64,000 nucleotides of DNA from an uncultured Pelagibacteraceae bacterium (GTDB lineage: Bacteria > Pseudomonadota > Alphaproteobacteria > Pelagibacterales > Pelagibacteraceae). Shown piece by piece: positions 62,568-64,000 of the stretch. Positions within the stretch are counted from its first letter, which is position 1. Each line of letters starts with the position of its first letter. The stretch is from contig CACBDC010000001.1 of assembly GCA_902537845.1 (NCBI GenBank), forward strand, positions 1 to 64,000, in the 5' to 3' direction. The notes beneath the pieces are model-generated. The model did not search any database. It saw only the letters and a list, made by a program, of their open reading frames with translations, and was not told the DNA's origin. A program made the translations under genes and the position numbers.

Positions 62568-62585
62568 ATTTATAGAAAGGAATTT

Positions 62586-62921
62586 ATGGAAATAACTTAT
62601 GATGATTTTAAGAAAGTGCAGATTAAAGTTGGCACTGTCTTAGAAGTAAAAGTAAATGAGAAAGCAAGAAAACCTTCATTAGTAGTTAAGGTAGATTTCG
62701 GAAAAGAGATAGGCATTAAACAATCTTCAGCGCAAATTACTCACTATTACACTCCTGAAAATTTAGTAGGTAAACAAGTTATTGGGGTTTGTAATTTTCC
62801 GGCAAAAAATATAGCTGGCGTTGTATCAGAAGTCTTAGTGCTTGGCGCAATTGAAAAGGACGGAAAAGTTGTCCTAGTGCACCCATCTCAGAAAACTGAT
62901 AATGGTCTAGATATTGCTTAA
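62586..62921 (+). CDS. csaA: CsaA-type tRNA-binding domain protein
   Basis: The 111-residue product is a single OB-fold tRNA-binding domain: DFKKVQIKVGTVLEVKVNEK at the start, then GVCNFPAKNIAGVVSEVLVLG, the usual dimer and tRNA-contact block. CsaA is linked to protein export and chaperoning. RBS AGAAAGGA precedes the ATG. It shares a base with the next start. Confidence 0.88.
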   Translation: MEITYDDFKKVQIKVGTVLEVKVNEKARKPSLVVKVDFGKEIGIKQSSAQITHYYTPENLVGKQVIGVCNFPAKNIAGVVSEVLVLGAIEKDGKVVLVHPSQKTDNGLDIA

Positions 62922-63358
62922 TGAGTTCTGAGACATTTAATTGGAGTTGTAAACACACTTGGTCTAGAAGTGCAAAGAATACATTTTGGTGTTTACTTGG
63001 ATGTTCTATAGGTGATTTTGGAACTATTTTATTTTTTCAACTAACTAAAATTCCCTTTCCTGTTTTAGCAATTATGGTTTTAGCTATTATCAACGGGATA
63101 ATTACAAGTATAATTTTAGAAACAATTATCTTATTAAGACAAAATTTTTCTTTAAAAATCGCTTTTAAAACAGCTGTTGGAATGAGTTTAATCTCAATGG
63201 TAAGCATGGAAATTGCTATGAATGCCACTGATTATTTTTTAACAGGTGGAGCTATTTTAACTTGGTGGGTTGTGCCAATAATGTTAGCTGTTGGTTTTGT
63301 TACGCCTTGGCCATATAATTATTGGAGACTGAAGAAATTTAACGAAGCTTGCCACTAA
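62921..63358 (+). CDS. DUF4396-family membrane protein
   Basis: The 145-residue product has four spans. SAKNTFWCLLGCSIGDFGTI near residues 17-36 and the C-terminal TWWVVPIMLAVGFVTPWPYN with WRLKK match the DUF4396 layout, where cysteine and glycine-rich first spans are typical. No role is known. It follows csaA with overlap and converges on cytochrome b561 with a 4-bp overlap. Confidence 0.68.
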   Translation: MSSETFNWSCKHTWSRSAKNTFWCLLGCSIGDFGTILFFQLTKIPFPVLAIMVLAIINGIITSIILETIILLRQNFSLKIAFKTAVGMSLISMVSMEIAMNATDYFLTGGAILTWWVVPIMLAVGFVTPWPYNYWRLKKFNEACH

Positions 63359-63885
63359 GTAATTTTTTTTAAGATTTTATCCTTAAAAATAAAATGATGA
63401 ACAATTACTGCAAGTATATGCAGACTTACAAGTGCTAATAATAAGTAATTAGCATAAATATGAACTTCATAATAAGTATCGGCTAAAACAAAATTATCTT
63501 TTTTAAATCCATATTTAAAAAATATAAAATTAAGTGTTTCTCCCATATAAAGTTTCTTAAGAATGCCAGAAATAGTTATAGTAAAAATACTTAAATAAAG
63601 TAAAAAATGGTTAGTTTTTCCAATAAAGACTTGCCCTTTGAAAAAACTTCTTGTTTCAGATGGACTTGCATTAAAAAATTTCCAAATAAGTCTAAACAAA
63701 GTTATATAGAAAATAGTTATGCCGATTAGGATATGTATATTTTCAAGCTCAATTCTTTCATCAGAAAATTCAAGTCCTACTAAATAAAAACCAAAAGGAA
63801 CTTGCACTAAAAGGACAATAAATGTAATCCAGTGGAACAATTTGGCCAATAGGCCGTACTGACTTTTGCTGTTAAAAAATTTCAT
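63355..63885 (-). CDS. cytochrome b561-family protein
   Basis: The 176-residue product has four spans and histidines placed for two haems: KLFHWITFIV near residues 16-25, ENIHILIGITIF near 49-60, and the C-terminal VHIYANYLLLALVSLHILAV with a following VHHF. Such proteins transfer electrons across the inner membrane, often from quinol to periplasmic partners. Confidence 0.82.
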   Translation of the reverse strand: MKFFNSKSQYGLLAKLFHWITFIVLLVQVPFGFYLVGLEFSDERIELENIHILIGITIFYITLFRLIWKFFNASPSETRSFFKGQVFIGKTNHFLLYLSIFTITISGILKKLYMGETLNFIFFKYGFKKDNFVLADTYYEVHIYANYLLLALVSLHILAVIVHHFIFKDKILKKIT

Positions 63886-63903
63886 TATAAATTTTAATTA
63901 ATT

Positions 63904-64000
63904 ATGTCGTACAAAAGAAAAATATTCAAACTAACTTTTTTTACAGTATTATTATTCTCTGTTTTTTATATCTTTAATTTTGTCACAGATAAAAAAGATG
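63904..64000 (+). CDS. membrane-anchored or exported protein, cut by the window end
   Basis: ATG at 63904 opens a frame with a basic start and a hydrophobic span (MSYKRKIFKLTFFTVLLFSV) that stays open to the end of the window, about 32 codons. It is divergent from the cytochrome b561 gene with an 18-bp gap. YceI proteins often sit beside cytochrome b561, but nothing visible here proves that identity. Confidence 0.5.
   Translation, partial: MSYKRKIFKLTFFTVLLFSVFYIFNFVTDKKD

Overview
The window is AT-rich chromosomal DNA of a marine alphaproteobacterium, almost certainly a SAR11 (Pelagibacterales) genome. The reasons are the very low GC, the tightly packed overlapping genes, the excess of ABC and tripartite transporters for amino and organic acids, a tandem SAM-II/SAM-V riboswitch in front of metY, and a circularly permuted two-piece tmRNA gene. 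The strain assignment is inference from gene content, because no database was searched.

There are two zones. Positions 1 to about 15.5 kb form a variable island built against the 3' end of the tmRNA coding piece (ssrA, minus strand, 15461-15716). Its main signal is a set of seven same-orientation copies of the tmRNA tail at 1028, 5185, 6795, 7044, 7581, 7891 and 15461. Six share the 11-mer GCGTTCTGTTG exactly and the one at 1028 has diverged. They cut the island into units of about 4.2 kb, 1.6 kb, 0.25 kb, 0.54 kb, 0.31 kb and 7.57 kb, holding four, two, one, one, one and about fourteen genes. The last unit (7894-15473) looks like an intact integrative element. It has a tyrosine integrase at one end, five copies of a 10-bp arm-type repeat (GGTACATAGT) placed about 45-50 bp inside both ends, a serine recombinase, a divergent control region, small unknown genes, an exported-protein operon, and an 0.87-kb hairpin-rich non-coding stretch. 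No capsid, terminase, portal or conjugation gene is recognisable. The smaller upstream units have one or a few cargo genes each and no integrase, so they look like remnants of serial insertions or passively mobile cassettes.

From thyX (15766) onward the window is core genome. In order it holds: thyX; an Mrp-type ATPase; hflK-hflC-DUF2065-degP-miaA; the branched-chain amino acid genes ilvI-ilvH-ilvC and leuA; the rod-shape cluster mreB-mreC-mreD-mrdA-rodA with a bactofilin; an amino/hydroxy-acid oxidation group; twin lipoproteins; a rhodanese; and metY under the SAM-II/SAM-V leader, which also holds two overlapping short upstream ORFs. Then come cysE-msrB, a CcdA-like protein, a ribokinase-family kinase, a glutaredoxin and a LysE exporter.

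Positions 44.6-62.5 kb are a transport district. It holds one complete branched-chain or amide-type ABC importer (44.7-49.5 kb) followed by azlCD exporter genes and a CsiD/GlaH-type glutarate hydroxylase. A tripartite tricarboxylate transporter (tctCBA-like) and an outer-membrane protein follow. A second complete Liv-type importer (57.7-62.5 kb) sits behind a ProC-like reductase. The three binding-protein genes share a near-identical leader just before the start codon. The window ends with csaA, a DUF4396 protein, a cytochrome b561 and a gene cut by the window edge.
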